Program-made: the position numbers and the translations under genes
In this document: positions 10,239 through 19,024 of the stretch, in pieces
Numbering within the stretch: the first letter of the stretch is position 1
Layout of the letters: every line of letters starts with the position of its first letter
Notes under the pieces: generated by a model
What the model saw: the letters and a program-made list of their open reading frames with translations, nothing else
What the model was told of the DNA's origin: nothing
Databases searched by the model: none
NCBI RefSeq assembly: GCF_001657475.1
Contig: NZ_LXEY01000021.1
Coordinates: 124,001-188,000 of the forward strand
DNA: 64,000 nt
Direction: 5' to 3'
From: Enteractinococcus helveticum
Lineage (GTDB): Bacteria; Actinomycetota; Actinomycetes; Actinomycetales; Micrococcaceae

Positions 10239-11096
10239 TCAGGAATGTTGCGGCACGACAAGTGGTGGGCCAAGGGGCTGGAGTGGTTTGGGTGCAGCCT
10301 CTACTGCTTGCTGGTACTGCCACACTTGACGCAGTGCCCAGAATTTCTGCCAGTACTGTGGCAGTGTCTGCGGGTTGGCTTGATATGCCACGACTTCAGT
10401 CTCCCCGAGTGCTACACCAATAAGCAGTGCGTCATCCCCGTAGGCCCAGGGTTCCCAGGTGCCAGCCTCGGCGTCCACCAGAGATTCTTCTGCTTTGAAT
10501 CCGGCAGCTAATTGCATGACGACGTTGTCGCTGAGCGTTTTGACGCGTCCAAATCGATCTGTCCCGCGGGTCTTGTAGTCGATTAGGCAGACTTTGCCAC
10601 CGATTTCTGCCACGAGGTCCAAGGTGCCGGCGTATCCCACGGTGTGATTCCAAACTGTGATCTCTGCGGCGAGGGGTTTGACCTGATAGGTTTCCCACCA
10701 TTCATCGAATCGGTCAGCGAAACCGACCTCGTTGTGCTGGGCGAGTGCTTCGCGAGCTTCCGCCATGGTGTGTGGTTTACCCAACATACGGAGGGCAACT
10801 TGCTCGGCGTAGTCGTGAACCCTGTCACCTCTAGCTGCTGAATCGTCCCGGAAACGCTCGGCGGCATCATTACATTGCCGCGCCAAAGTCTTGAGTTTTG
10901 CAGGTGACCCTACCGCCTCCGGCAGGCGCGTGTCAGTGATCAACGCGGTGGTGGCCATGTGACTTGCCCAGCCGGTGAGATCAAGGTGCTGTTGCCCGAT
11001 AACAGTGGTGATCGAGGGAACTTCGGGAAGTCCCAGCAATGATCGAGAGTACATTCTTCCGGCGTTTGTTTGATGAGCAAGTTGAGGTTGAGTCAT
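10239..11096 (-). CDS. PD-(D/E)XK family nuclease-like protein
   Basis: A 285-residue protein with the RecB/Cas4-type nuclease core. E145 lies in LAAEITVWN, GTLD (157-160) carries the first metal Asp, and IDYKT (172-176) supplies D173 and K175. An upstream HDYAEQ (His94) resembles the conserved His of RecB-like exonucleases. No four-Cys iron-sulfur cluster typical of AddB or Cas4 is visible, and no helicase or cas gene is near, so it is probably a stand-alone exonuclease of unknown role. It is divergent from the tRNA operon and upstream of def. Confidence 0.7.
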   Translation of the reverse strand: MTQPQLAHQTNAGRMYSRSLLGLPEVPSITTVIGQQHLDLTGWASHMATTALITDTRLPEAVGSPAKLKTLARQCNDAAERFRDDSAARGDRVHDYAEQVALRMLGKPHTMAEAREALAQHNEVGFADRFDEWWETYQVKPLAAEITVWNHTVGYAGTLDLVAEIGGKVCLIDYKTRGTDRFGRVKTLSDNVVMQLAAGFKAEESLVDAEAGTWEPWAYGDDALLIGVALGETEVVAYQANPQTLPQYWQKFWALRQVWQYQQAVEAAPKPLQPLGPPLVVPQHS

Positions 11097-11170
11097 GGTC
11101 TCTATTATTGGTCATTTGGAGGACGCGATAAGTGTTTCCGCCCGACACGAAACGCAACGGTGAATCTAAT

Positions 11171-11200
11171 TTGCACTTTTGAATTTTTGTTGTGTATAGT
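11171..11200 (+). promoter_or_regulatory. probable sigma-70-type promoter of the tRNA operon
   Basis: TTGCAC (11171-11176) and TATAGT (11195-11200) are separated by 18 bases, which suits the housekeeping sigma factor. Transcription would start near 11207, about 50 bases before the first tRNA. The surrounding DNA is clearly AT-richer than the neighbouring genes. Confidence 0.55.
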
Positions 11201-11254
11201 TCTTATCTGTTGGACACACGGTGAACAACTTCGAAACAGAAGTTCACCTCGTCT

Positions 11255-11328
11255 GCGGATGTAGCTCAGCTGGCTAGAGCACCACCTTGCCAAGGTGGGG
11301 GTCGCGGGTTCGAATCCCGTCATCCGCT
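11255..11328 (+). tRNA. tRNA-Gly (GCC anticodon), copy 1
   Basis: A full 74-base cloverleaf: acceptor GCGGATG pairs with CATCCGC (one G-T pair allowed), the anticodon arm CCACC-TTGCCAA-GGTGG presents GCC, and the T arm is GCGGGTTCGAATCCCGT. No CCA is encoded. It reads Gly codons GGC and GGU. It is identical to the copy at 11591. Confidence 0.97.
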
Positions 11329-11342
11329 CGCAACACCCTCAG

Positions 11343-11413
11343 GGTGGGGTGGCCGAGTGGTGAGGCAGCGGCCTGCAAAGCCGCGTACGCGGGTTCGAAT
11401 CCCGTCTCCACCT
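11343..11413 (+). tRNA. tRNA-Cys (GCA anticodon)
   Basis: A 71-base cloverleaf with acceptor GGTGGGG/CTCCACC (one G-T pair), anticodon GCA in GGCCTGCAAAGCC, and T arm GCGGGTTCGAATCCCGT. The compact D arm is normal for tRNA-Cys. It is the second gene of the cluster. Confidence 0.96.
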
Positions 11414-11491
11414 CGATCGGATTTCCGAGATAGTACGAAAGATGCTATCGTAGGAATCTGCAAGACTTGCGTTTCACTTGGTGAAACACAA

Positions 11492-11565
11492 GCGCGATTG
11501 GCGCAGTTGGTTAGCGCGCTTCCCCGACACGGAAGAGGTCACTGGTTCGAGTCCAGTATCGCGCA
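11492..11565 (+). tRNA. tRNA-Val (GAC anticodon)
   Basis: A 74-base cloverleaf: acceptor GCGCGAT pairs with ATCGCGC, the anticodon arm gives GAC (stem CTTCC/GGAAG), and the T arm is ACTGGTTCGAGTCCAGT. The 78-base spacer from tRNA-Cys contains an inverted repeat, GTTTCAC-TTG-GTGAAAC, possibly a processing hairpin. Confidence 0.96.
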
Positions 11566-11590
11566 CAGGATTACTTTCCTAGTAATTCAC

Positions 11591-11664
11591 GCGGATGTAG
11601 CTCAGCTGGCTAGAGCACCACCTTGCCAAGGTGGGGGTCGCGGGTTCGAATCCCGTCATCCGCT
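11591..11664 (+). tRNA. tRNA-Gly (GCC anticodon), copy 2
   Basis: Identical over all 74 bases to the copy at 11255-11328. It is the last gene of the Gly-Cys-Val-Gly operon and is followed directly by an intrinsic terminator. A duplicated tRNA-Gly suggests high demand for GGC/GGU decoding, or a past duplication within the operon. Confidence 0.97.
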
Positions 11665-11672
11665 CGCGATAG

Positions 11673-11701
11673 AAAACCCCGGTATACCAACCGGGGTTTT
11701 T
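11673..11701 (+). terminator. intrinsic terminator of the tRNA operon
   Basis: CCCCGGT (11677-11683) and ACCGGGG (11690-11696) form a GC-rich stem with a six-base loop, flanked by an A run before and a T run after. It lies nine bases after the last tRNA. Confidence 0.9.
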
Positions 11702-11827
11702 GCTTTCCCTTGTAGATGTCACTTCTCAGTAGGTGTGGGTAATATCACGAAGGCTCTACTAGTTTGGATTCACCTGGAAGATAAGTGGACATCAGTCGCC
11801 ATGCTGATTCATTGAAGCAAATCTATG

Positions 11828-12207
11828 TCACTCCCCCAGTAGGGTTCGCATCCGATACTCCGCAGCGCGCTCAATGTCACCAGGGGCATCATATCGGGCG
11901 TAGCACCCTATGCGTCTATCAAGACCAGGCCATAACGGCAAGGTCCTCCCGTCTTGGGGCAGACCAAACTATTGCCATATAAGCTGAGCTTCCGTAACTC
12001 GGTCAGAACGTTTGGTGGGTGGCTGGCTAGGCTCAGGATGTCATCATTGTGTATGGGCCGTCCGACGCCGAGCCAGATAATTTTGGATGACCAGAACCTA
12101 GCGACAGAATAGCCGCTGTGGTCTGTGTTGAGGCGTTCCACGAACCTTACGACGTGGGAAACTTCTTGTCTTTGTTTAGTGCTTGAGATGCTCTGGATCT
12201 GCAGCAA
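11828..12207 (-). pseudogene. DUF1643-like gene remnant, frameshifted and internally deleted
   Basis: The frame from 12207 reads about 99 residues with the segments VVRFVERLNTDHSGYSVA, then NDDILSLA and SLYGNSLVCPKTGGPCRYGL. They resemble the N-terminal, middle and C-terminal (LGxTKxGxPRHPLY) parts of DUF1643 proteins, but the stretch between the first two is too short. After a stop at 11908-11910, another frame continues as YDAPGDIERAAEYRMRTLL to a stop at 11828, which reads like a natural C-terminus. I infer a decayed gene with a frameshift near 11910 and a central deletion. The family assignment is from memory of the motif and is tentative. The rest of the 600-base interval between the tRNAs and zapE holds only the tRNA terminator. 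Confidence 0.4.
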
Positions 12208-12272
12208 GGCGTATCCGATAATCCTGTGACTCCCCGGTTCAACCAGGCACGATAACTACGGGGCGTCGAAGA

Positions 12273-13355
12273 TTAAAGGGCTTTTTCGCCTAGGTGTCCT
12301 TCGCGTGCCAACGCCGTCATACGTGAGACGGTTCGGAAGTATTTTTTCATGTAACCGCCTGCCATCATGTCTTCAGTAAAGAGTTGTTCAAATGGCACAC
12401 CGGAGGCCACCACTGGAACATCTTTATCGTAGAGGCGATCAGCTAGCACAACGAACCGTAGTGCCATGGCTTGCTCGGTAATCGTGGTGACGTTGCTTAG
12501 CACCAAGACATCGATATCTTTGACAAGTTCACGATACCGAGACGGATGAACGCGAGAAAGGTTTTTCGTCAAGGCGGCCCAGTCGTCGACTGCGAAGACT
12601 TTTTCGTCTGGGAAGTTTTCCTTTGCGCTCTGAACTTCAGCACCCACTGGAACTGGTTCAGGAGCGCGTTCTAGGCCGCGGTGACGGAAATCTTCGCCAT
12701 CGACGCGGATCGTTTCAAACTGATCAGCCAGGACTTGAATTTCGCGTTTGAAGTCCTGGGATGCAAAGCGACCTTCCCCGAGTGCACCGGGTAGGGTGTT
12801 TGACGTCGCTGCGAGTTTGACGCCAGCATCGGATAGCTCCCGCATCAGCCGGGACATCAACACGGTGTCGCCGGGGTCATCGAGTTCAAACTCATCAATG
12901 CACACCAGGGTGTATTCCTTTAAGACCTCGACAGTGGTGGTGAAGCTCAGTGCTCCCACCAGGTTGGTGTATTCCACAAAGGTCCCAAAGGCTTTTCGTC
13001 CCGGCGCTGCGTGCCACAGCGACGCCAGCAAGTGAGTCTTGCCGACCCCAAAGCCCCCATCGAGATAGAGCCCATTGGGTTGTCCGTTGCCATTTTTCCC
13101 ATTGGCCTTTTTGGCATCACGACGGAATATCGAAAACAGACCACCCGCTTTTTTGGGTGCTTTCATGGAAGCTGCAAAGGCTTCAAGGCGTTCTACGGCT
13201 CCGGCCTGGGATGGGTATGCTGAATCAGGAATATAGGTGTCGAAGGATACCTCACCGAAGCGATATGACGGATGAAACCCTGCCAGAAGTTCTTCGGAAG
13301 AAACCTGTGGGTTTCGCTCCGATAGAGCTACGATTTCTGTCACGTTGATTCCCAT
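12273..13355 (-). CDS. zapE: cell division protein ZapE (AFG1-like ATPase)
   Basis: A 360-residue P-loop ATPase of the AFG1/ZapE family, which in E. coli associates with the division ring. Walker A is GFGVGKT (101-107) after a short YLDG strand. Walker B is LVCIDEFELDDP, with the family-typical acidic extension. A low-complexity KKANGKNGNGQPNG loop precedes the P-loop. It is divergent from the sulfurtransferase gene across a 214-base intergenic region, as is common in actinobacteria. Confidence 0.88.
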   Translation of the reverse strand: MGINVTEIVALSERNPQVSSEELLAGFHPSYRFGEVSFDTYIPDSAYPSQAGAVERLEAFAASMKAPKKAGGLFSIFRRDAKKANGKNGNGQPNGLYLDGGFGVGKTHLLASLWHAAPGRKAFGTFVEYTNLVGALSFTTTVEVLKEYTLVCIDEFELDDPGDTVLMSRLMRELSDAGVKLAATSNTLPGALGEGRFASQDFKREIQVLADQFETIRVDGEDFRHRGLERAPEPVPVGAEVQSAKENFPDEKVFAVDDWAALTKNLSRVHPSRYRELVKDIDVLVLSNVTTITEQAMALRFVVLADRLYDKDVPVVASGVPFEQLFTEDMMAGGYMKKYFRTVSRMTALAREGHLGEKAL

Positions 13356-13569
13356 CCTTGATTATTGCAACGGTGCGACCATCAGAACAGTCGGCTAACC
13401 CTATACATCCTAAAACGCCCCAGAATCCCGGGCGCACTATTACTTTCACAGCGTGCATAGAAGTACTAGTGTGACGAGAGCCGTGGCAATTAACACACAG
13501 GCTTGTATCCTTAATATTCAGTACGTGTCACCTGCTGACGGTCACCCACTACGAAAGGCACATCCCTTC

Positions 13570-14463
13570 ATGACTACGACAGTCCCCGTGGAACAATCCG
13601 ACTACGCGCACCCGGAAAAACTGGTCTCAACCCAATGGGTCGCCGAGAACAAAGACAACCCAAGTGTTGTTGTACTCGAGTCGAATGAAGACACTCTGCT
13701 GTATTCCACCGGGCATATCCCGGGTGCAGTAAAAATCGACTGGCACACCGAGCTCAATGATCCGGTAACCCGTGATTTCATTGGTGCCGAAGCCTTCGCC
13801 AAAATGGCTGCCTCAAAAGGTATCAGCCGTGATACCACCGTCATTTTTTATGGCGATAAATCCAATTGGTGGGCCGCCTACGCGCTATGGGTTTTCACCC
13901 TCTACGGTCACGAAGACGTTCGCCTGATGAACGGTGGTCGCGACAAATGGATCGCTGAAGGTCGTGAAATCACCCGTGATATCCCAGAGATCACCGACGG
14001 CGTCTACCCTGTTGTTGAGCGCGATGACAACACTGAGCGTGCTGACAAGGCCCAGGTTCTGGACAGCATCGGCCAGGTGCCACTGATTGATGTGCGCTCC
14101 AACCCTGAATACACCGGTGAGACCACCCACATGGCCGGTTACCCACAGGAAGGAACGCTGCGCGGCGGTCACATTCCGACTGCCGAATCTGTTCCATGGG
14201 CAACTGCTGCCAACGAAGATGGCACATTCAAATCGCGTGGAGAACTAAAAAATCTCTACGCTGAGGATGCCAATTTGGGCAAATCGGACAAAGTGATTGC
14301 CTACTGCCGCATTGGTGAGCGCTCAGCGCACACCTGGTTTGTTCTGCGCTACCTGTTGGGCTACGAATCCGTCCGCAACTATGACGGATCGTGGACCGAA
14401 TGGGGCAACAGCGTCGGTGTTCCAATCGTCGTTGGGGCTGAACCAGGTCAAGCACCAAACTAA
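13570..14463 (+). CDS. sseA: thiosulfate sulfurtransferase (tandem rhodanese)
   Basis: Transfers sulfane sulfur, for example from thiosulfate to cyanide or a cysteine acceptor. The 297-residue protein has two rhodanese domains. The N-terminal one is inactive-type ([11 protein letters not shown], no active Cys), and the C-terminal one has catalytic C246 in the loop CRIGERS. I chose the ATG at 13570 because an AAGG-type ribosome site (around 13553-13558) precedes it; the frame upstream is open but does not look coding. It is followed by a strong terminator and then sufE. Confidence 0.9.
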   Translation: MTTTVPVEQSDYAHPEKLVSTQWVAENKDNPSVVVLESNEDTLLYSTGHIPGAVKIDWHTELNDPVTRDFIGAEAFAKMAASKGISRDTTVIFYGDKSNWWAAYALWVFTLYGHEDVRLMNGGRDKWIAEGREITRDIPEITDGVYPVVERDDNTERADKAQVLDSIGQVPLIDVRSNPEYTGETTHMAGYPQEGTLRGGHIPTAESVPWATAANEDGTFKSRGELKNLYAEDANLGKSDKVIAYCRIGERSAHTWFVLRYLLGYESVRNYDGSWTEWGNSVGVPIVVGAEPGQAPN

Positions 14464-14476
14464 CTGATGGACAGTC

Positions 14477-14518
14477 TTCGCCGGTATCGGATGCCTTCCG
14501 ATACCGGCGAAATATTTT
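14477..14518 (+). terminator. strong intrinsic terminator after sseA
   Basis: Perfect 15-base arms (14477-14491 and 14497-14511) around a five-base loop, followed by ATATTTT. It separates sseA from sufE, although the two are usually treated as a pair, so sufE needs its own promoter or readthrough. Confidence 0.9.
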
Positions 14519-14572
14519 GGGGCCCATCCGCGTTAGACTAGAGTGCGGATCTCTTCCACAGAAAGGCTTTCA

Positions 14573-15013
14573 TTGACTGTTAAAACTCCACAGGTTCTGC
14601 AGGAAATCATCGACGATTTCCAGGATATGCACGAACAAGAACGTCTTGAACTGCTTTTGGAGTTCTCGGATAACCTTCCAGAACCACCAGAACGCTATGC
14701 CGGTCACGAAGACGAAATGGAACAGGTCATTGAATGCCAGACTCCCCTGTTCTTAGCTCTAGAATTCTCTGATGACCCAGACCCAGAGGTCACGATTATT
14801 ATTTCGGCGCCACCGGAAGCCCCAACTACTCGTGGTTTTGCCGGTGTCTTGGTTGAAGGACTCTCCGGTCACTCAGCCTCCGTCATTCTTGGCGTCCCAG
14901 ATGACATGCCAAATCAGCTAGGCCTCACGAAGGCTCTGACCCCACTGCGTCTGCGTGGAATGACCGCGCTACTTGGTCGTATCAAGCGCAATATCACCAG
15001 CCACCAGGCATGA
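14573..15013 (+). CDS. sufE: SufE family Fe-S cluster sulfur acceptor
   Basis: Accepts persulfide sulfur from a cysteine desulfurase for Fe-S cluster assembly. The protein has the SufE fold: an N-terminal helix EIIDDFQDM, RYAGHEDEMEQVIECQTPLFLA with the acceptor Cys (C55 from this start), and the C-terminal segment GLTKALTPLRLRGMTALLGRIK. I prefer the TTG at 14573 (146 residues) because AGAAAGG lies about six bases upstream; a GTG at 14543 in the same frame would add ten residues. Its stop overlaps the ybaK start (ATGA). Confidence 0.9.
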   Translation: MTVKTPQVLQEIIDDFQDMHEQERLELLLEFSDNLPEPPERYAGHEDEMEQVIECQTPLFLALEFSDDPDPEVTIIISAPPEAPTTRGFAGVLVEGLSGHSASVILGVPDDMPNQLGLTKALTPLRLRGMTALLGRIKRNITSHQA

Positions 15014-15498
15014 GTACCGCAGCACGGACTGCCACACCTGCCCTGCAACTGCTCCTCGATGCTGACATTTGGCATCGGGTCTATACCTACGATCACAAAG
15101 CTTCCGATCAGGGTTTTGGTCTCGAGGCAGCCGAAAAACTTCAGATTGCACCTGAGCGTATCTATAAGACGCTGCTGGTGGAATCTTCTGAGCGCAAGCT
15201 AGCCAATGCGGTCGTAGCGGTTGCCGATATGTTAAATCTCAAACGCCTGGCCGCAGCGCTTGGCACCAAGCGGGTAGAGATAGCAAATCCAAACCTCGCG
15301 CAGCAAAAGACGGGGTATGTGCTTGGTGGTATTTCGCCACTAGGCCAGAAAACTCAGCTGCCGCTCGTGGTGGATACATCCGTTAAGCATCATGAGACCA
15401 TCTGGGTTTCTGGTGGACGCCGCGGTCTTTCAGTCGAAATGCGTACTGATGATTTTCTAAGCATCACGGCGGCGACCGTAGCTGACATCAGCCGATAG
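15010..15498 (+). CDS. ybaK: Cys-tRNA(Pro)/aminoacyl-tRNA deacylase YbaK
   Basis: A 162-residue YbaK/EbsC-type trans-editing protein that hydrolyses mischarged Cys-tRNA(Pro). Typical segments are GLEAAEKLQIAPERIYKTLLVE, the catalytic-lysine region (around KRLAAALGTKRVEIA), GYVLGGISPLGQK, and a C-terminal RRGLSVEMRTDDFL. Translational coupling with sufE is suggested by the four-base ATGA overlap. It converges on the GPP34 gene with a seven-base gap and no terminator. Confidence 0.92.
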   Translation: MSTAARTATPALQLLLDADIWHRVYTYDHKASDQGFGLEAAEKLQIAPERIYKTLLVESSERKLANAVVAVADMLNLKRLAAALGTKRVEIANPNLAQQKTGYVLGGISPLGQKTQLPLVVDTSVKHHETIWVSGGRRGLSVEMRTDDFLSITAATVADISR

Positions 15499-15505
15499 GT
15501 ATCCT

Positions 15506-16210
15506 CTAGCCTCGCATGCCGGTGGCTTGACCGCGCGTGGCGGTCAGCGATTCCGCGATCGCATTTTCAACTGCTTGCAGCGACTCCGCAATTGCTGGCT
15601 CTTGCTGGGCTGCTTCGGCATGAAACGCATCGAGGCGTTCTTTGACCATTTTATTCTGTAGCCCAGGGAATAATCTCGTCAGAACATCCGTGGAGTACAG
15701 CAGTTGTACCAGTGGCCAGGTGCTGGCATCAAGCGCGGTGTCCCGACCAAGCAACGTGGCTCGCAGGCGCACATACATATCCATCCGACCATAGGATTCG
15801 TCTGGTACATAGCGGGTGCGTGGCACGAGACCTAAGAAGCGTTTCGTCATGACCGTGATGTCGCCGCGAGTTTGCAAGGATTCAAGAATGGCATCCATAA
15901 GCGCTGGTCGTGAGAACCGATTAATCCATTGCTCAGCGTCTTGGTTTTCGGGTGCATCTTTCATGATCTGCAAGACGGATGCCAGGGGCTCTTCTAATAC
16001 AATATCTGGTGCCGATTTCACGATCACCAAATCCCGGGTGACGTACAGGCACCCTCGACGTGCAAGGTCTGTCAGGACGGCACCTGCGATACCAACCCGA
16101 ACCGTGTGTGTTTGGGTCAGCAGTTTGCCATGCTGATCAAGACACGTCAGCAGATAGTACTCCGCGATATTTAGTGGTCGATTTTTCGTGCCCTGTGTTT
16201 CCGACATCAT
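15506..16210 (-). CDS. GPP34/GOLPH3-family protein
   Basis: A 234-residue protein resembling the GPP34 (GOLPH3) domain. It has an N-terminal AEYYLLTCLDQHGKL helix, then IAGAVLTDLARRGCLYVTRDLVIV, a central RGDITVMTKRFLGLVPRTRY segment, and the C-terminal helix with VQLLYSTDVLTRLFPG. In eukaryotes the domain binds PI4P; in actinobacteria its function is unknown, though a membrane-lipid role is possible. It is on the same strand as the HIT gene 60 bases upstream. Confidence 0.8.
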   Translation of the reverse strand: MMSETQGTKNRPLNIAEYYLLTCLDQHGKLLTQTHTVRVGIAGAVLTDLARRGCLYVTRDLVIVKSAPDIVLEEPLASVLQIMKDAPENQDAEQWINRFSRPALMDAILESLQTRGDITVMTKRFLGLVPRTRYVPDESYGRMDMYVRLRATLLGRDTALDASTWPLVQLLYSTDVLTRLFPGLQNKMVKERLDAFHAEAAQQEPAIAESLQAVENAIAESLTATRGQATGMRG

Positions 16211-16271
16211 GTCTCTATTGTCTCGACTTTTCTGGCTGGAGTTGGGAACTGAGACTTACCGCTGAAGCGTG

Positions 16272-16889
16272 TCACGCCTCACGCTCATTCATTGGTCGAG
16301 CTTGTTGCTCTCGAAAGCGTTGGGCTCCAGTTTCCCAAGCGTCTGCAATGATCTGTCGCATATCCCCGATGGTTCCGGTGACGTTTTTCGTTTGGGCAAT
16401 AATTGGCAAGAAGTTGCCGTCGCCACCCCAACGCGGCACGATATGTTGATGCAAGTGCGCGGCAATGCCTGCTCCCCCGGCGTTGCCCTGGTTCATGCCG
16501 AGGTTGAATCCAGCAGCGTTTGAAACGTCGCGCAACACTTCCATACCGATCTGGGTCAGCTGTGCGAACTCGGCGGTTTCCTCAACTGTCAGATCGGTGT
16601 AATCCGGGATGTGCCGGTATGGGCAGACCAGTAAGTGCCCGGGATTATAGGGATATAAATTCATCACCACATAACAGGTGATCCCCCGGGCAACGATCAG
16701 CGACGTCTCGTCGTCGCGCTGCGGTGCAACACAAAACGGGCAGGACGCCTCATCGGTGACCTGACCTTGTCCCTTGGACACGTAGGCCAACCGATGAGGG
16801 GTCCATAGCCGTTGGAAGGCATCTGGCGTACCTGCTAATGCAAAATCATCAGTGAATTCTGCATCACGATCTGCATCGCGGTTCGCCAT
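16272..16889 (-). CDS. HIT family protein, probable Ap4A phosphorylase
   Basis: A 205-residue histidine-triad protein with HLHQHI (145-150) as the catalytic triad and a CPFC pair (50-53) that probably binds zinc with later His residues. The actinobacterial relatives next to thrS, such as M. tuberculosis Rv2613c, are diadenosine tetraphosphate phosphorylases. The gap to thrS is six bases, so the enzyme may clear Ap4A made by the synthetase. This pairing is inferred from family knowledge and gene order. Confidence 0.88.
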   Translation of the reverse strand: MANRDADRDAEFTDDFALAGTPDAFQRLWTPHRLAYVSKGQGQVTDEASCPFCVAPQRDDETSLIVARGITCYVVMNLYPYNPGHLLVCPYRHIPDYTDLTVEETAEFAQLTQIGMEVLRDVSNAAGFNLGMNQGNAGGAGIAAHLHQHIVPRWGGDGNFLPIIAQTKNVTGTIGDMRQIIADAWETGAQRFREQQARPMNEREA

Positions 16890-16895
16890 GACGAG

Positions 16896-18908
16896 CTACA
16901 CCTGCTGACGCTGCTCGACAGCTGAGACAATGCGTTCAATGGCCTCATCTACTGGGACACCATTGTCTTGTGAACCGTCCCGGAAGCGGAAGGACACAGC
17001 GTTTGCCTCGGCGTCTTCTCCACCTGCAATCAGCACGAATGGTGCTTTATGTTTGGCTGCGGTACGGATTTTCTTCGGGAACCGGTCGGTGGAATCATCC
17101 ACGCGGGCACGGATTCCGCGAGCCTTGAGCTTGCCCACAATGTCAAAGAGGTAGTCGTTGAATGCTTCAGCAACCGGAATAGCAATCACCTGTTCGGGTG
17201 CCAGCCACGCTGGAAACGCCCCGGCATAGTGTTCGGTCAGCACACCCATGAAGCGTTCGATGGAGCCAAATAGTGCACGGTGAATCATCACCGGACGTTG
17301 GCGGGTACCGTCAGCGGCCTGGTATTCCAGATCGAAACGTTCTGGCAAGTTGAAGTCCAACTGAATGGTCGACATCTGCCAGGTACGGCCCAAAGCATCA
17401 CGAGCCTGGACCGAGATCTTTGGCCCATAGAATGCGGCACCGCCTGGATCATCGACGAGTTCAAGTTTGGATTCTTCGGCTACCTCCGCTAACACGCGGG
17501 TTGCGTTGTCCCAAACTTCCTCACTGCCAACATATTTTTCCGGATCGCGGGTCGACAGTTCAAGGTAGAAATCATCGAGACCGTAGTCTTTGAGCAGGTC
17601 CAGAATGAAGTTCAGAGTGTTCGTCAGCTCATCTTTCATCTGGTCTTCAGTGCAGTAGATGTGCGCGTCGTCCTGGGTCATGCCGCGCACTCGAGTCAGA
17701 CCGTGGACCACACCGGATTTTTCATACCGGTAGACCGACCCGAACTCGAACATCCGCAGCGGCAGTTCGCGGTAGGAACGGCCACGGGATGCAAAGATCA
17801 GGTTGTGCATCGGGCAGTTCATGGGCTTGAGATAGTAATCTGCCCCGGCCCGGGTGACTTCACCGGTTTCTTCATCACGGATCTCGTCGATGTGCATCGG
17901 TGGGAACATGCCATCGGCATACCATTCCAGGTGGCCTGAGGTTTCATACAGGTTCTGTTTGGTGATGTGCGGGGTGTAGACGAACTCGTAGCCGGCTTCT
18001 TCGTGACGACGGCGTGAGTAGTCTTCCATTTCCTTGCGGATGATCCCACCCTTGGGGTGGAAGACGGGCAGGCCTGAGCCCAGTTCATCTGGGAAGGAGA
18101 ACAGGTCCATTTCGGCCCCGAGTTTGCGGTGATCACGGCGTTCTGCTTCAGCGATGCGTTCCTGGTAGGCGACCAGATCGTCTTTAGATGCCCATGCGGT
18201 ACCGTAGATGCGCTGCAGCTGCGGGTTGTTTTCGGATCCCAACCAGTAAGCTCCGGCGGCACGGGTCAGTGAGAAACCGTTGGCGATGAGTTTGGTTGAT
18301 GGGATGTGCGGTCCACGGCAGAGGTCGTACCAGACGACTTCACCTTTGCGATCAAGGTTGTCGTAAATGGTGATCTCACCGGCACCGATTTCCACGGCAG
18401 CACCTTCGGCGGCGGCTTCTTCGTCATGTTGACGATCAAGCAGCTGCAATTTATATGGCTCGTTGGAGAGTTCATCACGGGCCTGGGCCTCATCCACGGC
18501 ACGGCGGTTAAAAGTCTGACCTGCCTTGACGATGCGCATCATGCGCTTTTGGATCTCTTTGAGATCGTCAGGGGTGAAGGGTTCATCGACGTCAAAATCA
18601 TAGTAGAAGCCGTCTGTAATGAACGGCCCGATGCCCAGTTTGGCGTCCGGGTGAAGCTCTTGGACAGCCTGTGCGAGGACGTGTGCGGTCGAGTGACGCA
18701 GGACTTCCAGTCCCTCTTGGTCAGTAATGTCGACGCGTTCAACGGTGGCACCGGCTGGGATGACGCGGAATAAATCCTGCAAGACGCCATCGACCTTCAT
18801 CACTACCGTAGTTTTTTCATCTGCAAACAGGTCATTGCCTGTGGTTCCTTCAGCGACCTGGGTAGTTTGATCGTCTACGGTAATGGTTATTTCTTTAGGT
18901 TCGGCCAC
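16896..18908 (-). CDS. thrS: threonyl-tRNA synthetase
   Basis: Class II synthetase of 670 residues: TGS domain, editing domain starting with the [11 protein letters not shown] motif, catalytic core (motif 2 [23 protein letters not shown] split across the frame, zinc ligands in MNCPMHN), motif 3 in [10 protein letters not shown], and a C-terminal anticodon domain. I use the GTG at 18906-18908 because AGGAGG lies about nine bases upstream and the protein then starts at the TGS domain. An ATG at 18971 would add an unlikely 21 residues. It is followed by the HIT gene. Confidence 0.96.
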   Translation of the reverse strand: MAEPKEITITVDDQTTQVAEGTTGNDLFADEKTTVVMKVDGVLQDLFRVIPAGATVERVDITDQEGLEVLRHSTAHVLAQAVQELHPDAKLGIGPFITDGFYYDFDVDEPFTPDDLKEIQKRMMRIVKAGQTFNRRAVDEAQARDELSNEPYKLQLLDRQHDEEAAAEGAAVEIGAGEITIYDNLDRKGEVVWYDLCRGPHIPSTKLIANGFSLTRAAGAYWLGSENNPQLQRIYGTAWASKDDLVAYQERIAEAERRDHRKLGAEMDLFSFPDELGSGLPVFHPKGGIIRKEMEDYSRRRHEEAGYEFVYTPHITKQNLYETSGHLEWYADGMFPPMHIDEIRDEETGEVTRAGADYYLKPMNCPMHNLIFASRGRSYRELPLRMFEFGSVYRYEKSGVVHGLTRVRGMTQDDAHIYCTEDQMKDELTNTLNFILDLLKDYGLDDFYLELSTRDPEKYVGSEEVWDNATRVLAEVAEESKLELVDDPGGAAFYGPKISVQARDALGRTWQMSTIQLDFNLPERFDLEYQAADGTRQRPVMIHRALFGSIERFMGVLTEHYAGAFPAWLAPEQVIAIPVAEAFNDYLFDIVGKLKARGIRARVDDSTDRFPKKIRTAAKHKAPFVLIAGGEDAEANAVSFRFRDGSQDNGVPVDEAIERIVSAVEQRQQV

Positions 18909-18965
18909 GTGCCAGTTCCTCCTTGTGTCAGGCTGTGAATTCGGTGGCATACTGGACCACCGATA

Positions 18966-19011
18966 AGCCACCCGCCATTCTATCTGCTTGGCAGATTGTT
19001 TGCAGGTGGCT
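18966..19011 (-). other. two-step stem-loop between lipoprotein gene and thrS
   Basis: Outer arms AGCCACC (18966-18972) and GGTGGCT (19005-19011) enclose an inner hairpin, ATCTGC-TTG-GCAGAT (18982-18996). No T run follows in the direction of transcription. It starts 14 bases after the lipoprotein stop and ends about 58 bases before the thrS start. It could be a weak terminator or a thrS leader structure; I do not see T-box sequence elements. Confidence 0.45.
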
Positions 19012-19024
19012 CGCGGCGATGTGC

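Noticed and set aside
18900-19024. T-box riboswitch upstream of thrS
   Set aside because: A GGTGG/CCACC pairing exists, but no specifier loop, AG bulge or antiterminator sequence is present; T-boxes of this phylum usually serve ileS.
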